Shown here one piece after another: positions 45,960 through 55,164 of a DNA stretch of 64,000 bases. The number at the start of each line of letters is the position of its first letter. The first letter of the stretch is position 1. The notes below the pieces were generated by a model. That model saw nothing but the letters and a program-made list of their open reading frames with translations. It had not been told where the DNA came from and did not search any database. Source of the stretch: CAZBWP01 sp964630265 (GTDB lineage Bacteria > Pseudomonadota > Alphaproteobacteria > Rhodospirillales > Defluviicoccaceae). The position numbers and the translations under genes were made by a program. The stretch is taken from positions 18,266 through 82,265 of the forward strand of contig CAZVRW010000004.1 in assembly GCA_964630265.1 (NCBI GenBank), given 5' to 3'.

Positions 45960-47303
45960 ATGACCGCCAGCGACGCCGACCTCACGCTCCTTGCCAACCT
46001 GATCGACCAGGCGCGACAACGGGGTGCCGACGCGGCCGACGCGGTGCGCCTGCAGAGCCGCAGTCTCTCCGTCGCCTATCGCCTCGGGGCCCGCGAGCAG
46101 ATCGAGCGCGCCGAGGAAGATGAGGTGGGCCTGCGTGTCTTCATCGGCCACCGTCAGGCGATCGTCTCGACGTCCGACGTGACGCCGGCCGCCCTGCAGG
46201 ACTTGGCCGAGCGCGGCGTGGCGATGGCGCGAAGCGTTCCCGAGGATCCGTTCTGCGGCCTCGCCGACCCGGCCATGTTGGCGACCGAGATTCTCGATCT
46301 GGACAGTTGCGAGCCGGGCGAACCGGATGCCGAAACGTTGATCGCCCGCGCCGCCCAGGCGGAGGACGCGGCCCGCGCCGTCGCCGGGGTCACCAATTCG
46401 GAAGGCGCCGAAGCCTCCTGGGAATCGACACGCGTCGCCGTCGCCGCCAGCAACGGCTTTGCCCAGACCCGCGCGCTCTCGCGCTCGGGGCTGGCGGTCT
46501 CGGTGATCGCCGGCACGGCCACCGGCATGGAACGGGACTACGACTACACCAGCGCCGTCTACGCCGATGACCTGCGCGACCCGGCGGACGTGGGGCGTGT
46601 CGCCGGCAAGCGCGCGGTGCGGCGGTTGCAGCCGCGCAAGGTCCCGTCGGCGCAGGTGCCCGTCATCTACGAACAACGGGTCTCCCGCAGCCTGCTCGGC
46701 CACCTGTCGGCGGCGATCAATGGCAGCGCCGTGGCGCGCGGCTCCAGTTTCCTCAAGGACAAGATGGGCGCGCGGATCCTGCCCGCCGGCGTCAACGTCA
46801 TCGATGATCCGCATCGCCGGCGCGGACTGCGCTCGCGGGCGTTCGATGGCGAGGGCTTGCCGACGCACCGGCGGGCGGTGGTCGAGGACGGTGTGCTGCG
46901 CTCATGGATTCTCGACCTGCGCACGGCGCGGCAACTTGGTGCCGACCCCACCGGTCACGCCTCGCGCGGTGTCAGCAGTCCGCCGTCGCCGGCGGCCAGC
47001 AACCTTTACGTGGAACCGGGCGCGGTGACGCCGGAGGCGCTGATCGCCGATCTGCGGCAGGGCCTTCTGGTCACCGAACTGATCGGCTTCGGCGTCAACG
47101 GGGTCACCGGAGACTACAGCCGCGGCGCCGGCGGCTTCTGGATCGAGAACGGCGAGATCGCCTATCCGGTGAGCGAGGTCACGGTGGCCGGCAACCTGCT
47201 CGAGATGTTCCTGCAGATCACTGTCGCTGACGACTTGGTGTTCCGGTACGGCACCGACGCGCCGACGATTCGCGTCGACGGGATGACCGTCGCCGGGATG
47301 TGA
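45960..47303 (+). CDS. pmbA: TldE/PmbA-family metalloprotease subunit
   Basis: This 447-residue subunit of the TldD/TldE protease has the family's N-terminal domain (DAVRLQSRSLSVAYRLGAREQIERAEEDEVGLRVFIG). The C-terminal block has GFGVNGVTGDYSRGAGGFWIENGEIAYPVSEVTVAGNLLEM. The metal-binding HExxxH of TldD is absent, as expected for TldE. ATG 45960 has GAGG about eight bases upstream and starts MTASDADLTLLANLI; the frame also opens at GTG 45846, inside the intergenic region. TldD is not in the window. Confidence 0.92.
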   Translation: MTASDADLTLLANLIDQARQRGADAADAVRLQSRSLSVAYRLGAREQIERAEEDEVGLRVFIGHRQAIVSTSDVTPAALQDLAERGVAMARSVPEDPFCGLADPAMLATEILDLDSCEPGEPDAETLIARAAQAEDAARAVAGVTNSEGAEASWESTRVAVAASNGFAQTRALSRSGLAVSVIAGTATGMERDYDYTSAVYADDLRDPADVGRVAGKRAVRRLQPRKVPSAQVPVIYEQRVSRSLLGHLSAAINGSAVARGSSFLKDKMGARILPAGVNVIDDPHRRRGLRSRAFDGEGLPTHRRAVVEDGVLRSWILDLRTARQLGADPTGHASRGVSSPPSPAASNLYVEPGAVTPEALIADLRQGLLVTELIGFGVNGVTGDYSRGAGGFWIENGEIAYPVSEVTVAGNLLEMFLQITVADDLVFRYGTDAPTIRVDGMTVAGM

Positions 47304-47491
47304 GGCCGTCGACGGCGGATCGAATGGCACACATCGGCGCGAAACGGCGCAGCGGACCGGGCAGGAATGGCCCATTCAAGAACTTTTTGTGACGGCAGGG
47401 CGATCCTGGTAGGCACTTTAACCGCGATGCCGTACGGTTTGCGGCCAGTGCAAGGCCAGCATCCGCGTCTCCGAAGACATCCGGTGTCGCT

Positions 47492-48352
47492 ATGAATGCA
47501 ATCGACTCATCCAAGCATCGCTATCGCGCAATATTTATTTCCGATATCCATCTCGGGACGCGCGGAAGCAACACGGAGATGCTTCTGGACTTCCTGCGCC
47601 GGACGGAGTCCGAATACCTTTACCTCGTTGGGGATATCGTCGACATCTGGCGGATGCGCAAGGCGTGGTACTGGCAGCAGACCCACAACGATGTCATCCA
47701 GAAGATACTGCGCAAGGCCCGCAAGGGAACGCGTGTTTTTTTCGTTCCAGGCAACCATGACGAGAACTTCCGTGATTTCACCGGCCATCGTTTCGGCCGG
47801 GTCGCCGTCGTCTACGAAGCAATCCATCGGACCGCCGATGGCCGTCGGTTCCTGATCATGCATGGCGATCACTTCGACGGCATCGTCAAGTATGCGAAGT
47901 GGCTCGCGTTTCTTGGCGATTCTGCCTACAATCTGGCCCTGGATATCAATACGAGCTTCAATTATGTGCGGCGAAAGCTCGGCTTTTCTTACTGGTCTTT
48001 GTCGGCGTATCTCAAGCACAAGGTCAAGAACGCGGTCGAATACATTGGCAACTACGAGCATGCCATTGTCGGTGAGGCGCGGCGGCGCGGCGTCGACGGC
48101 GTCATCTGCGGACACATCCATCACGCCGAAATCCGCGAGATCGACGGCATCACCTACTGCAACGATGGTGACTGGGTGGAAAGCTGCACGGCCCTGGTCG
48201 AGCATCAGGACGGTCGGCTGGAAATCCTGCGCTGGGCGCAGTTCTACACACCCGACGTGCCGCGCAAGGAGGCGGGCGCCATGCTGGCCGATGAGGCGCC
48301 GGCGTCCGGCTATGCGTTTCCCCGCGGAGTGTTCCGCCGCTCGTCGCGCTGA
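47492..48352 (+). CDS. UDP-2,3-diacylglucosamine diphosphatase-like metallophosphoesterase
   Basis: This 286-residue calcineurin-like phosphoesterase has metal motifs in order: FISDIHLGTRG, YLVGDIVDIW, VPGNHDENF, IMHGDHFDG and CGHIHHAEI. It belongs to the LpxH-related group (COG2908) that hydrolyses UDP-diacylglucosamine in lipid A synthesis, though whether this subgroup does so is not settled. A glycosyltransferase gene follows 61 bp later; this pairing is common in alphaproteobacteria. The intergenic 188 bp before it holds no gene. Confidence 0.85.
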   Translation: MNAIDSSKHRYRAIFISDIHLGTRGSNTEMLLDFLRRTESEYLYLVGDIVDIWRMRKAWYWQQTHNDVIQKILRKARKGTRVFFVPGNHDENFRDFTGHRFGRVAVVYEAIHRTADGRRFLIMHGDHFDGIVKYAKWLAFLGDSAYNLALDINTSFNYVRRKLGFSYWSLSAYLKHKVKNAVEYIGNYEHAIVGEARRRGVDGVICGHIHHAEIREIDGITYCNDGDWVESCTALVEHQDGRLEILRWAQFYTPDVPRKEAGAMLADEAPASGYAFPRGVFRRSSR

Positions 48353-48413
48353 GTGCCGGACGTTGGCGCCGACGCTCGAATAACCAACGCGCCCGCATGA
48401 AGATCATCCCCGC

Positions 48414-49451
48414 ATGAAGATCATGATCGTCACCGACGCCTGGTATCCGCAGATGAACGGCGTCGTCCACACCCTGAACACCCTGCGGACCCACCTGGTG
48501 GCGCGCGGCCACGACGTGGGGCTGGTGACGCCGGCCGACCACTGGACGCTGCCGTGTCCGACCTATCCCGATATCCGCCTGGCGCCGTTGGCGCGCGGCA
48601 AGGTGGCGGCGGCGCTCGTGGCGTTCGCGCCGGATGCCGTGCACATCGCCACGGAGGGGCCGCTCGGGCTCGCCGCCCGCAACGCCTGCCTGAAACTCGG
48701 GCTCCGCTTCACCACGTCGTTCCTCAGCCGCTTTCCCGAATACGTGCACGCCCGCTTCCGGCTGCCGACAGCCTGGACCTACGCCATGCTGCGCTGGTTC
48801 CACAAACGCTCGCAGGCGTTGATGGTGGCCTCGCAGTCGATCCAGGACATCCTGGAGGCCAGGGGCTTCATCAACATCAAGCGCTGGACCCGCGGCGTCG
48901 ATACCGAGCTGTTCCGGCCGCGCAGTGCGCCGCTGCTGGACCTGCCGCGGCCGATCCTGCTCTATGTCGGCCGCATCGCCGTCGAAAAGAATCTGGACGC
49001 ATTCCTCGGGCTTGCGACGCCGGGCAGCAAGGTGGTGGTCGGCGACGGACCGCAACGCGCCGAGCTCCAGGCCCGCTTCCCGGACGCGCACTTTCTCGGC
49101 GCCAAGTTCGGCGAGGACTTGGCGCGCCACTATGCGGCCGCCGACGTCTTTGTCTTCCCGAGCCTGACCGATACCTTCGGCAACGTGCAGTTGGAGGCGC
49201 TGGCGTCGGGCGTGCCGGTGGTCGCCTTCCCGGCGCCGGGGCCGCGCGACGTCATCGACGGCTCGGGCGCCGGCGTGCTCGACGACGACCTGGGGCGGGC
49301 CATCCATGCGGCGCTCGCCATCCCGCGGGAGCGCTGCCGCGCCTATGCGATGAACTTCACCTGGGAGCGCAGCATCGACCAGTTCGTCGGCAACCTGCAC
49401 GTCGCCCGCCCCGGTCCGGCCGCCGCTACTCCCGCCGCAGCACCCGGTTGA
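48414..49451 (+). CDS. Family-4 glycosyltransferase
   Basis: This 345-residue GT-B retaining glycosyltransferase has an N-terminal acceptor domain (IVTDAWYPQMNGVVHTLNTLRTHLVARGHDV) and a C-terminal nucleotide-sugar domain with RWTRGVDTELFRPR, LLYVGRIAVEKNLDAFL and FVFPSLTDTFGNVQLEALASGVPVVAFP. It is probably membrane-associated and acts on a lipid or polysaccharide; the substrate is unknown. The start region is duplicated: the same 16 bases with ATG occur 17 bp upstream, but only ATG 48414 is in frame. It overlaps the convergent phosphatase gene by 26 bp. Confidence 0.9.
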   Translation: MKIMIVTDAWYPQMNGVVHTLNTLRTHLVARGHDVGLVTPADHWTLPCPTYPDIRLAPLARGKVAAALVAFAPDAVHIATEGPLGLAARNACLKLGLRFTTSFLSRFPEYVHARFRLPTAWTYAMLRWFHKRSQALMVASQSIQDILEARGFINIKRWTRGVDTELFRPRSAPLLDLPRPILLYVGRIAVEKNLDAFLGLATPGSKVVVGDGPQRAELQARFPDAHFLGAKFGEDLARHYAAADVFVFPSLTDTFGNVQLEALASGVPVVAFPAPGPRDVIDGSGAGVLDDDLGRAIHAALAIPRERCRAYAMNFTWERSIDQFVGNLHVARPGPAAATPAAAPG

Positions 49452-50136
49452 CCAGGATGTTGGCAAAAAAATTGGAGCGGAACCCCGCGGCGAGCGTATC
49501 CGGATCGTAGCGGCTGTCGACCCAGGGATAGAAAGCGTCCCGGCTGCCGTCCGATTCGGCGAGGAAGCGTTCGAAGAAGTGATCGATGATCCCGGTCTTG
49601 CCGTCCCTGATGTGGCCGTACCGCAGCGAGAGCTGCCCCATCGCCTGCCGTAACGGCACCCCTTCGGCCAGGAACAGGTAGAGCGTCGCAAAGAAACCGG
49701 CGCGGTCGGCGCCCGACTTGCAATGGAACAGCATCGGCCGCTCGACGCTCTCGAACAGCTCTCTCGCGGCATGCAACGTCGGTCGGTCGAGGGGCGCGCG
49801 CGAGCGGATCGGAAAATCGATCAGCGCCAGCCCCAGTGCTTCGCACGCCTGCCGTTCGAGGACATAGGTGCCGCAGGTGTCGCGTCGACCGCGCAGATTG
49901 ACGATGGTGCGGATCCCCTCGGCCTGCAGGCGCCGCAGGTGCGCCGGCGCCGGTTGCGCCGCCCGCCACACCGTCGCGCTCACCCGGTGGCGGTTCAGGT
50001 AGGCGTAGCGGAACACGCCGTGGTCGACGAAAAAGCTGTCCAGGTGGGCGCGCCAGCGCTCGCGGCGGGTCAGCGGCGGCGCCGGCGGCGCGGCGACGGG
50101 CAGGTCGACCATTTTTGCGGCAATCCACTGTCTCAT
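49426..50136 (-). CDS. Dual-specificity/tyrosine-type Cys phosphatase
   Basis: This protein of about 236 residues carries the phosphatase loop HCKSGADRAG (HCx5R with Gly) and the upstream general-acid region. It contains GIRTIVNLRGRRDTCGTYVLERQACEALGLALIDFPIRSRAP. It resembles the DSP/Siw14-like group of bacterial protein or lipid phosphatases. The start is uncertain: ATG 50154 lies inside a 28-bp duplication, and 50136 and 50112 are alternatives; none has a clear ribosome site. The substrate is unknown; neighbours concern lipid A and glycosylation. Confidence 0.82.
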   Translation of the reverse strand: MRQWIAAKMVDLPVAAPPAPPLTRRERWRAHLDSFFVDHGVFRYAYLNRHRVSATVWRAAQPAPAHLRRLQAEGIRTIVNLRGRRDTCGTYVLERQACEALGLALIDFPIRSRAPLDRPTLHAARELFESVERPMLFHCKSGADRAGFFATLYLFLAEGVPLRQAMGQLSLRYGHIRDGKTGIIDHFFERFLAESDGSRDAFYPWVDSRYDPDTLAAGFRSNFFANILVNRVLRRE

Positions 50137-50187
50137 TGCAGTGCCGGGCGGCATGCGGGCTCATTGCAGTGCCGGGCGGCATGCGGG
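50132..50187. repeat. 28-bp perfect tandem duplication
   Basis: The unit starting CTCATTGCAGTGCCGGGC and ending GGCATGCGGG occurs twice back to back (50132-50159, 50160-50187). It covers the candidate start codons of the leftward phosphatase gene. Nearby, CTTGCCGGACGGGC repeats twice at 50251-50278. Confidence 0.85.
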
Positions 50188-50356
50188 CCCTCGGCGGGCG
50201 CGGCCACGGCGGGCGGTTCGGGCGATCGTGCCGGCCGGGTCGTCGCGTCCCTTGCCGGACGGGCCTTGCCGGACGGGCTCGGAACGGGTTAGCAGGTCCC
50301 GTTCGCCGCTGCAATCTTGGCTGCGCCTGAGCCGGGCGCCGCCGCAAGGACTCCCC

Positions 50357-52144
50357 ATGGCCGACGACCAGACCTTCGAAGCGAAGATTCCGCTCGCCGA
50401 CGCGCGCAGCCTGCCGTTGCTCAAGCGCCTGCTCGGCGACCTGGTTCGGCCCTACGCCGGCCACCTGATCCTCGCCCTCGTCTGTATGGCCGTCGTCGCG
50501 GCGATGACCGCCGCCTTCGCCTGGCTGATCGAGCCGGTGATCAACAAGGTGTTCATGGAGGACGGCCGGGAGGTTTTGTACTACCTGGGCGCGGCGATCG
50601 TCGCCGTCTTCGTGCTGAAGAACGTCGCCGCCTACGTCTACGAGGTGATGATCGGCTTCGTCGGCCAGCGGGTCATCGCCGACACGCAGAAGCGCCTGTT
50701 TCGCCACCTGATGGACCAGGACATGGCGCTGTTCCAGGAGCGCGGCTCCGGCACGCTGATCTCCCACTTCACCTACGACACCAACGCCATGCGCAACGCC
50801 GTGTCGAACGCCGTCATCGGCCTCGGCCGCGACAGCCTGTCGGTGGTCTTCCTGGTCGGCGTGATGTTCTATCAGGAGTGGCTGTTGGCGCTGATCACCC
50901 TGATCGTGGCGCCGCTGTCCGCCCACTACGTCGACCGGCTCGGCCGCAGCATGCGCCGCGTCTCGGACCAGACGCAGGACGAGATGGCGGAATTCACCAG
51001 TGGCCTGACGGAGAGCTTCCAGGGTATCCGGATGATCAAGGCCTATCGCCTGGAGGCGCGGGAAAGCGCGAAGATCTCCGAGCGGGTGGAGTCGATCCTC
51101 CGCCTCGTCGTCCATGCCACCAAGATCCGCGCGGCGGTGATCCCGATCATCGACACCCTGGGCGGCCTCGCCATGGGCGCGGTCATCGTCTACGGCGGCC
51201 AGCGGGTGATCGATGGCCACATGACCGCCGGGGCGTTCTTCTCGTTCATCACCGCGGTCGGCATGGCCTACCAGCCGATCCGCGCCCTCGGCAAGGTCAA
51301 CGCCTACCTGCAGGAGGGGTTGGCGGCGGCGGCGCGAATCTTCGCCGTGCTCGATCGCGCCCCGGCCGTCGCCGACCCGCCGGCACCGAAGCCGCTGCCG
51401 CGCATTGCCGGGGCGGTTCGTTTCGAGGCGGTCGGATTCACCTATGCCACCGGTGTCGCCGCCCTGGATGGCGTCGACTTCGAGGCACCGGCGGGCGGCA
51501 TTACCGCCCTCGTCGGGCCGTCCGGCGCCGGCAAGAGCACCGTGCTCAACCTGATCCCGCGCTTCCACGACGTCACCGCCGGCCGTGTCCTGGTCAACGG
51601 CTGCGATGTTCGCGCGGTCGCCGTCGCCGACCTGCGCGACGCCATGGCGCTGGTCAGCCAGGAAGTGGTGCTGTTCAACGACACCGTCCGCAACAACATC
51701 CGCTACGGCCGGTGGGAGGCGGACTCCGACGCCATCGTCGCGGCCGCCCGCGGCGCCGCCGCCGACGGCTTCATCCGTGCGTTGCCCGACGGCTACGACA
51801 CCCTCGTCGGCGAGCACGGGCTCAGGCTCTCGGGCGGCCAACGGCAGCGTATCGCCATCGCCCGCGCCATCCTCAAGGACGCGCCGATCCTGTTGCTGGA
51901 CGAGGCGACCAGCGCCCTCGACACCGAATCCGAACGGCAGATCCAGGCGGCGCTGCAACGGCTGATGCGCGGCCGGACCACCCTCGTCATCGCCCATCGC
52001 CTCTCGACCATCCGCCACGCCGATGTGATCCATGTCTTCGACCAGGGGCGCGTCGTCGAGAGCGGTACGCACGCGAGCCTGCTCGGTCTCGGCGACGGTC
52101 TCTATGCCCGCCTGCACGCCCTCCAGTTCCAGGAGAGCGCGTGA
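50357..52144 (+). CDS. msbA: Lipid A flippase, MsbA-type ABC exporter
   Basis: This 595-residue half-transporter has six membrane helices in residues 35-325. The ATPase domain has Walker A GPSGAGKST, the Q-loop SQEVVLFNDTVRNNIRYG, signature RLSGGQRQRIAIARAI, Walker B ILLLDEATSALD and AHRLST. It flips lipid A-core across the inner membrane. The three genes after it build the same molecule. AAGGA sits six bases before ATG 50357. The stop overlaps the next gene's GTG. Confidence 0.93.
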   Translation: MADDQTFEAKIPLADARSLPLLKRLLGDLVRPYAGHLILALVCMAVVAAMTAAFAWLIEPVINKVFMEDGREVLYYLGAAIVAVFVLKNVAAYVYEVMIGFVGQRVIADTQKRLFRHLMDQDMALFQERGSGTLISHFTYDTNAMRNAVSNAVIGLGRDSLSVVFLVGVMFYQEWLLALITLIVAPLSAHYVDRLGRSMRRVSDQTQDEMAEFTSGLTESFQGIRMIKAYRLEARESAKISERVESILRLVVHATKIRAAVIPIIDTLGGLAMGAVIVYGGQRVIDGHMTAGAFFSFITAVGMAYQPIRALGKVNAYLQEGLAAAARIFAVLDRAPAVADPPAPKPLPRIAGAVRFEAVGFTYATGVAALDGVDFEAPAGGITALVGPSGAGKSTVLNLIPRFHDVTAGRVLVNGCDVRAVAVADLRDAMALVSQEVVLFNDTVRNNIRYGRWEADSDAIVAAARGAAADGFIRALPDGYDTLVGEHGLRLSGGQRQRIAIARAILKDAPILLLDEATSALDTESERQIQAALQRLMRGRTTLVIAHRLSTIRHADVIHVFDQGRVVESGTHASLLGLGDGLYARLHALQFQESA

Positions 52145-52878
52145 CATCCCTGAAGCAGGTGCTGAAGAGCGAGCGGGTTCGCCGTGTCCTGTGTTGGCTG
52201 GTGGCGCAGTATCTCCGACTCGTCTACGCCACCGGTCGTTGGCGGCTGGTCGGCGTCGAGGCGCCGCAGCGTTTCTGGGACCAGCGGCAGGGGATGATCG
52301 GCTGCTTCTGGCATGGCCGCATCATGATGATGCCCCATGCCTGGCGCTGGCCGGGGCCGTTCTACATGATGATTTCCGGCCATCGCGACGGCCGGCTGAT
52401 CGCCGACACCGTCGCCCACCTCGGCTTCCACACCATCGCCGGCTCGACCAGCCGGGGCGGCTCCAGCGCGTTGCGCGGGCTGGCGGCCAAGGTCAAGGCG
52501 GGGGCAACCGTCGGCATCACGCCGGACGGCCCGCGCGGCCCGCGCATGCGCGCGCAACTGGGCATCGTCAAGCTCGCCCAGATCACCGGCGCGCCGGTGT
52601 TTCCGGTCACCTTCGGCGCGCGGCGACGGCGCGTCATGTCGTCCTGGGACCGCTTCGTCGTTGCCTGGCCGTTCAACCGGGGTGTCTTGATCTATGGCGA
52701 GCCGATCTTCGTGCCGCGCGACGCCACGGCGGAGGCGCTGGAGGCGGCGCGCCAGCGGATCGAGGACGAACTCAACCGGATCACCGCCGAGGCCGATCGC
52801 CAGACCGGGCACGCACCGATCGAGCCGGCGCCGCGACCCCCGGTGCCTGCGCCAGCCGTGACGGACGGGGTCCGGTGA
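52141..52878 (+). CDS. DUF374 lysophospholipid acyltransferase-like protein
   Basis: This 245-residue protein of the LPLAT superfamily has an N-terminal hydrophobic helix, then CFWHGRIMMMPHAW and the DUF374 blocks HRDGRLIADTVAHLGF, GSTSRGGSSALRGL and GITPDGPRGPRMRAQLGIVKLAQITGAPVFPVTF. The exact reaction is not known, but the gene is regularly found between msbA and waaA in alphaproteobacteria, which suggests a step in lipid A acylation. The C-terminal 30 residues are Pro-rich and variable. GTG start overlaps msbA; stop overlaps waaA. Confidence 0.9.
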   Translation: MTSLKQVLKSERVRRVLCWLVAQYLRLVYATGRWRLVGVEAPQRFWDQRQGMIGCFWHGRIMMMPHAWRWPGPFYMMISGHRDGRLIADTVAHLGFHTIAGSTSRGGSSALRGLAAKVKAGATVGITPDGPRGPRMRAQLGIVKLAQITGAPVFPVTFGARRRRVMSSWDRFVVAWPFNRGVLIYGEPIFVPRDATAEALEAARQRIEDELNRITAEADRQTGHAPIEPAPRPPVPAPAVTDGVR

Positions 52879-54170
52879 CCCTGCTCGGCCTCTACCGCGC
52901 CGTCGGCGACGTGGGCGGTCCGATGATCCGCCTCTACCTGGCCCACCGCCGTGCCCGCGGCAAGGAGGACCCCGAGCGGTTCGGCGAACGCTTGGGGCGG
53001 CCCGGCCGGCCGCGGCCACCGGGGCCGTTGCTGTGGGCGCATGCGGCGAGCGTCGGCGAGTCGCTGTCGCTGCTGCCGCTCATCGACCGGCTGCGCGCCG
53101 AGCGGCCCGAGCGGACGGTGCTGGTGACCACCGGCACGCTCACCTCGGCGCGCTTGATGGCCGAGCGGCTGCCGGCCGGCGCCCTGCACCAGTATGTTCC
53201 GGTCGATCGGCGCCCCTGGGTCCGCCGCTTCCTCGACCACTGGCGGCCGGACGCGGCGCTTTGGGTCGAGTCCGAGTTCTGGCCGGTGCTGGTGACCGAG
53301 ACGGCGGCGCGCGGCATCCCCATGGTGCTCGTCAATGGCCGCGTCTCCGAGCGCTCGCTCCGGGGCTGGCAACGTCATCCACTGACCATCGCCCGGCTGC
53401 TCGGCGCCTTCGACCTGTGCCTGGCACAGACCGACGAGGACGCCGCGCGGCTCCGCCGTCTCGGGGCGCCGGACGTCGCCTGCGTCGGCAACCTGAAGAC
53501 CGCCGCCCCGCCGCTGCCCGCCGACCCGGCGGCGCTGGCAGAACTGGAACGGCTCGTCGCCGACCGGCCGCTCTGGCTGGCGGCGAGCACCCATGCCGGC
53601 GAGGAGGCGATCGCCGGCCGGGTCCACCAGCGGCTCAAGGGGCGCCGGCCCGGCCTGCTCACCCTCATCGCGCCGCGCCATCCGCCGCGGGGGCCGGCGG
53701 TCGCGGCGGAGCTGGCGGCCCTCGGCCTCGGCGTGGCGGTGCGCAGCCAGGGCGACGCCATCGACGCCGAAACCGATGTCTACCTCGCCGACACCATGGG
53801 GGAACTCGGCCTCTTCTACCGCCTCGCGCCCGTGGTCTTCGTCGGCAAGTCGCTCACCGGCGCGGGCGGACAGAATCCGCTGGAGCCGGCGCATCTGGAC
53901 TGCGCCATCCTGTTCGGCCCGGCGACGGACAACTTCGCCGAGATCGCCGCGCGGCTCTGTGCCGCCGGCGCGGCGGTGCGGGTGGTCGACGAGGCGGCGC
54001 TGGTCGACAGCGTCCTTAGGCTCACCGCCGAGCCGACGGCGCGCCATGCAATGGCGGCGGCGGCACGGGCGGTCGCCGAAGCGGAGGCCGGCGTGCTGGA
54101 CGCCGTCGTTCGGGCGATCGGCCCGCGCATCGCCGCATCCGGGCGCGCACACGCCGATGCGTCCGCCTGA
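52875..54170 (+). CDS. waaA: 3-deoxy-D-manno-octulosonic acid transferase
   Basis: This 431-residue GT30 enzyme adds Kdo to lipid A precursor at the inner membrane. The N-terminal membrane-proximal region ends with LLWAHAASVGESLSLLPLID. The middle has VLVTTGTLTSARLMAERLP and WVESEFWPVLVTETAARGIPMVLVNGRVSERS. The C-terminal domain has LAASTHAGEE, APRHPPRG and VGKSLTGAGGQNPLEPAHL. GTG start overlaps the DUF374 gene stop; the end overlaps lpxK by 14 bp. Confidence 0.94.
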   Translation: MTLLGLYRAVGDVGGPMIRLYLAHRRARGKEDPERFGERLGRPGRPRPPGPLLWAHAASVGESLSLLPLIDRLRAERPERTVLVTTGTLTSARLMAERLPAGALHQYVPVDRRPWVRRFLDHWRPDAALWVESEFWPVLVTETAARGIPMVLVNGRVSERSLRGWQRHPLTIARLLGAFDLCLAQTDEDAARLRRLGAPDVACVGNLKTAAPPLPADPAALAELERLVADRPLWLAASTHAGEEAIAGRVHQRLKGRRPGLLTLIAPRHPPRGPAVAAELAALGLGVAVRSQGDAIDAETDVYLADTMGELGLFYRLAPVVFVGKSLTGAGGQNPLEPAHLDCAILFGPATDNFAEIAARLCAAGAAVRVVDEAALVDSVLRLTAEPTARHAMAAAARAVAEAEAGVLDAVVRAIGPRIAASGRAHADASA

Positions 54171-55164
54171 GTTCTGGCAGCGCCGCGGCCTCGCCGGCGT
54201 GGCGCTCGGTCCGCTCGCCGCTGTCTACACCCTCGGCGGCCGGTTGCGGTGGGCGGCGACGCCGCCGTGGCGGGCGCCGGTGCCGGTGATTTGTGTCGGC
54301 AACCTGACCGTCGGCGGCGCCGGCAAGACGCCGGTGGCCATCGCCATCGCCGAGCGGCTCGCCGCGACCGGCGGCGCGGTGCACATCGTCAGCCGCGGCT
54401 ATCGCGGCCGCCTGGCCGGCCCGGTGCGCGTCGATCCCGCGCTGCACACCGCCACCGACGTCGGCGACGAGCCGTTGTTGCTGGCGCGGGCATGCCCGAC
54501 CCACGTGGCCCGCGACCGCCGGGCCGGCATCCAGGCCGCCGTCGACGCCGGTGCCGACCTGGTGGTGCTCGACGACGGCTACCAGAATCCCACCGTCGTC
54601 AAGGACATCGGCCTGGTGGTGGTGGACGGCGCGCGCGGCTTCGGCAACCGTCGGGTGCTGCCGGCGGGACCGTTGCGCGAGCCCATCGTCGACGGCCTCC
54701 GCCGCGCCTCCGCCGTCGTCATCATGGGCGACGACACGGCCGGCGTGGCGCGGCTGGCCCACCCGTTGCCGCTGCTGCGGGCCCGGCTGATGCCCGTGGG
54801 CGACGCGGCGACGTGGGCGGGGCGGCGGGTCTTCGCCTTCGCCGGCATCGCCCATCCGGAGAAGCTGGTGGCGACGCTCCGGTCGCTGGGCGCCGACGTG
54901 GTTGGCGCGCGCGCGTTCCCCGACCATCACCCCTACACCGCCGCCGAGATCGCGGCCCTGCTGCGGGACGCGTCGGCCGTCGGGGCGGTGCCGATCACGA
55001 CGGAGAAGGACGCAGTGCGGCTGCCGGCGTCATGCGCCGACAGGGTCGCCACCCTGCCGGTCGGCGTCGCCTGGGCCGACCCGGCCGCCCTCGACCGGGT
55101 CTTGGCGCCGGTTCTGGACCGTGCCGCTACTCCACCGTCAGCGTCACCGTCTCGCCGGGGGTGA
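54157..55164 (+). CDS. lpxK: Tetraacyldisaccharide 4'-kinase
   Basis: This 335-residue enzyme phosphorylates the lipid A disaccharide at the 4' position. The P-loop is CVGNLTVGGAGKTPVAIAIAE, preceded by the N-terminal membrane anchor region. VSRGYRGRL, DVGDEPLLLARACPTHVARDRRAG and LDDGYQNPTVVKDIGLVVVDG follow. The start lies within the waaA end. The last 38 bp overlap the convergent small gene at 55127-55378. Confidence 0.94.
   Translation: MRPPEFWQRRGLAGVALGPLAAVYTLGGRLRWAATPPWRAPVPVICVGNLTVGGAGKTPVAIAIAERLAATGGAVHIVSRGYRGRLAGPVRVDPALHTATDVGDEPLLLARACPTHVARDRRAGIQAAVDAGADLVVLDDGYQNPTVVKDIGLVVVDGARGFGNRRVLPAGPLREPIVDGLRRASAVVIMGDDTAGVARLAHPLPLLRARLMPVGDAATWAGRRVFAFAGIAHPEKLVATLRSLGADVVGARAFPDHHPYTAAEIAALLRDASAVGAVPITTEKDAVRLPASCADRVATLPVGVAWADPAALDRVLAPVLDRAATPPSASPSRRG

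Noticed and set aside
49343..52147. 934-residue minus-strand frame opposite msbA
   Set aside because: msbA on the plus strand is certain; the minus frame shows no family motifs.
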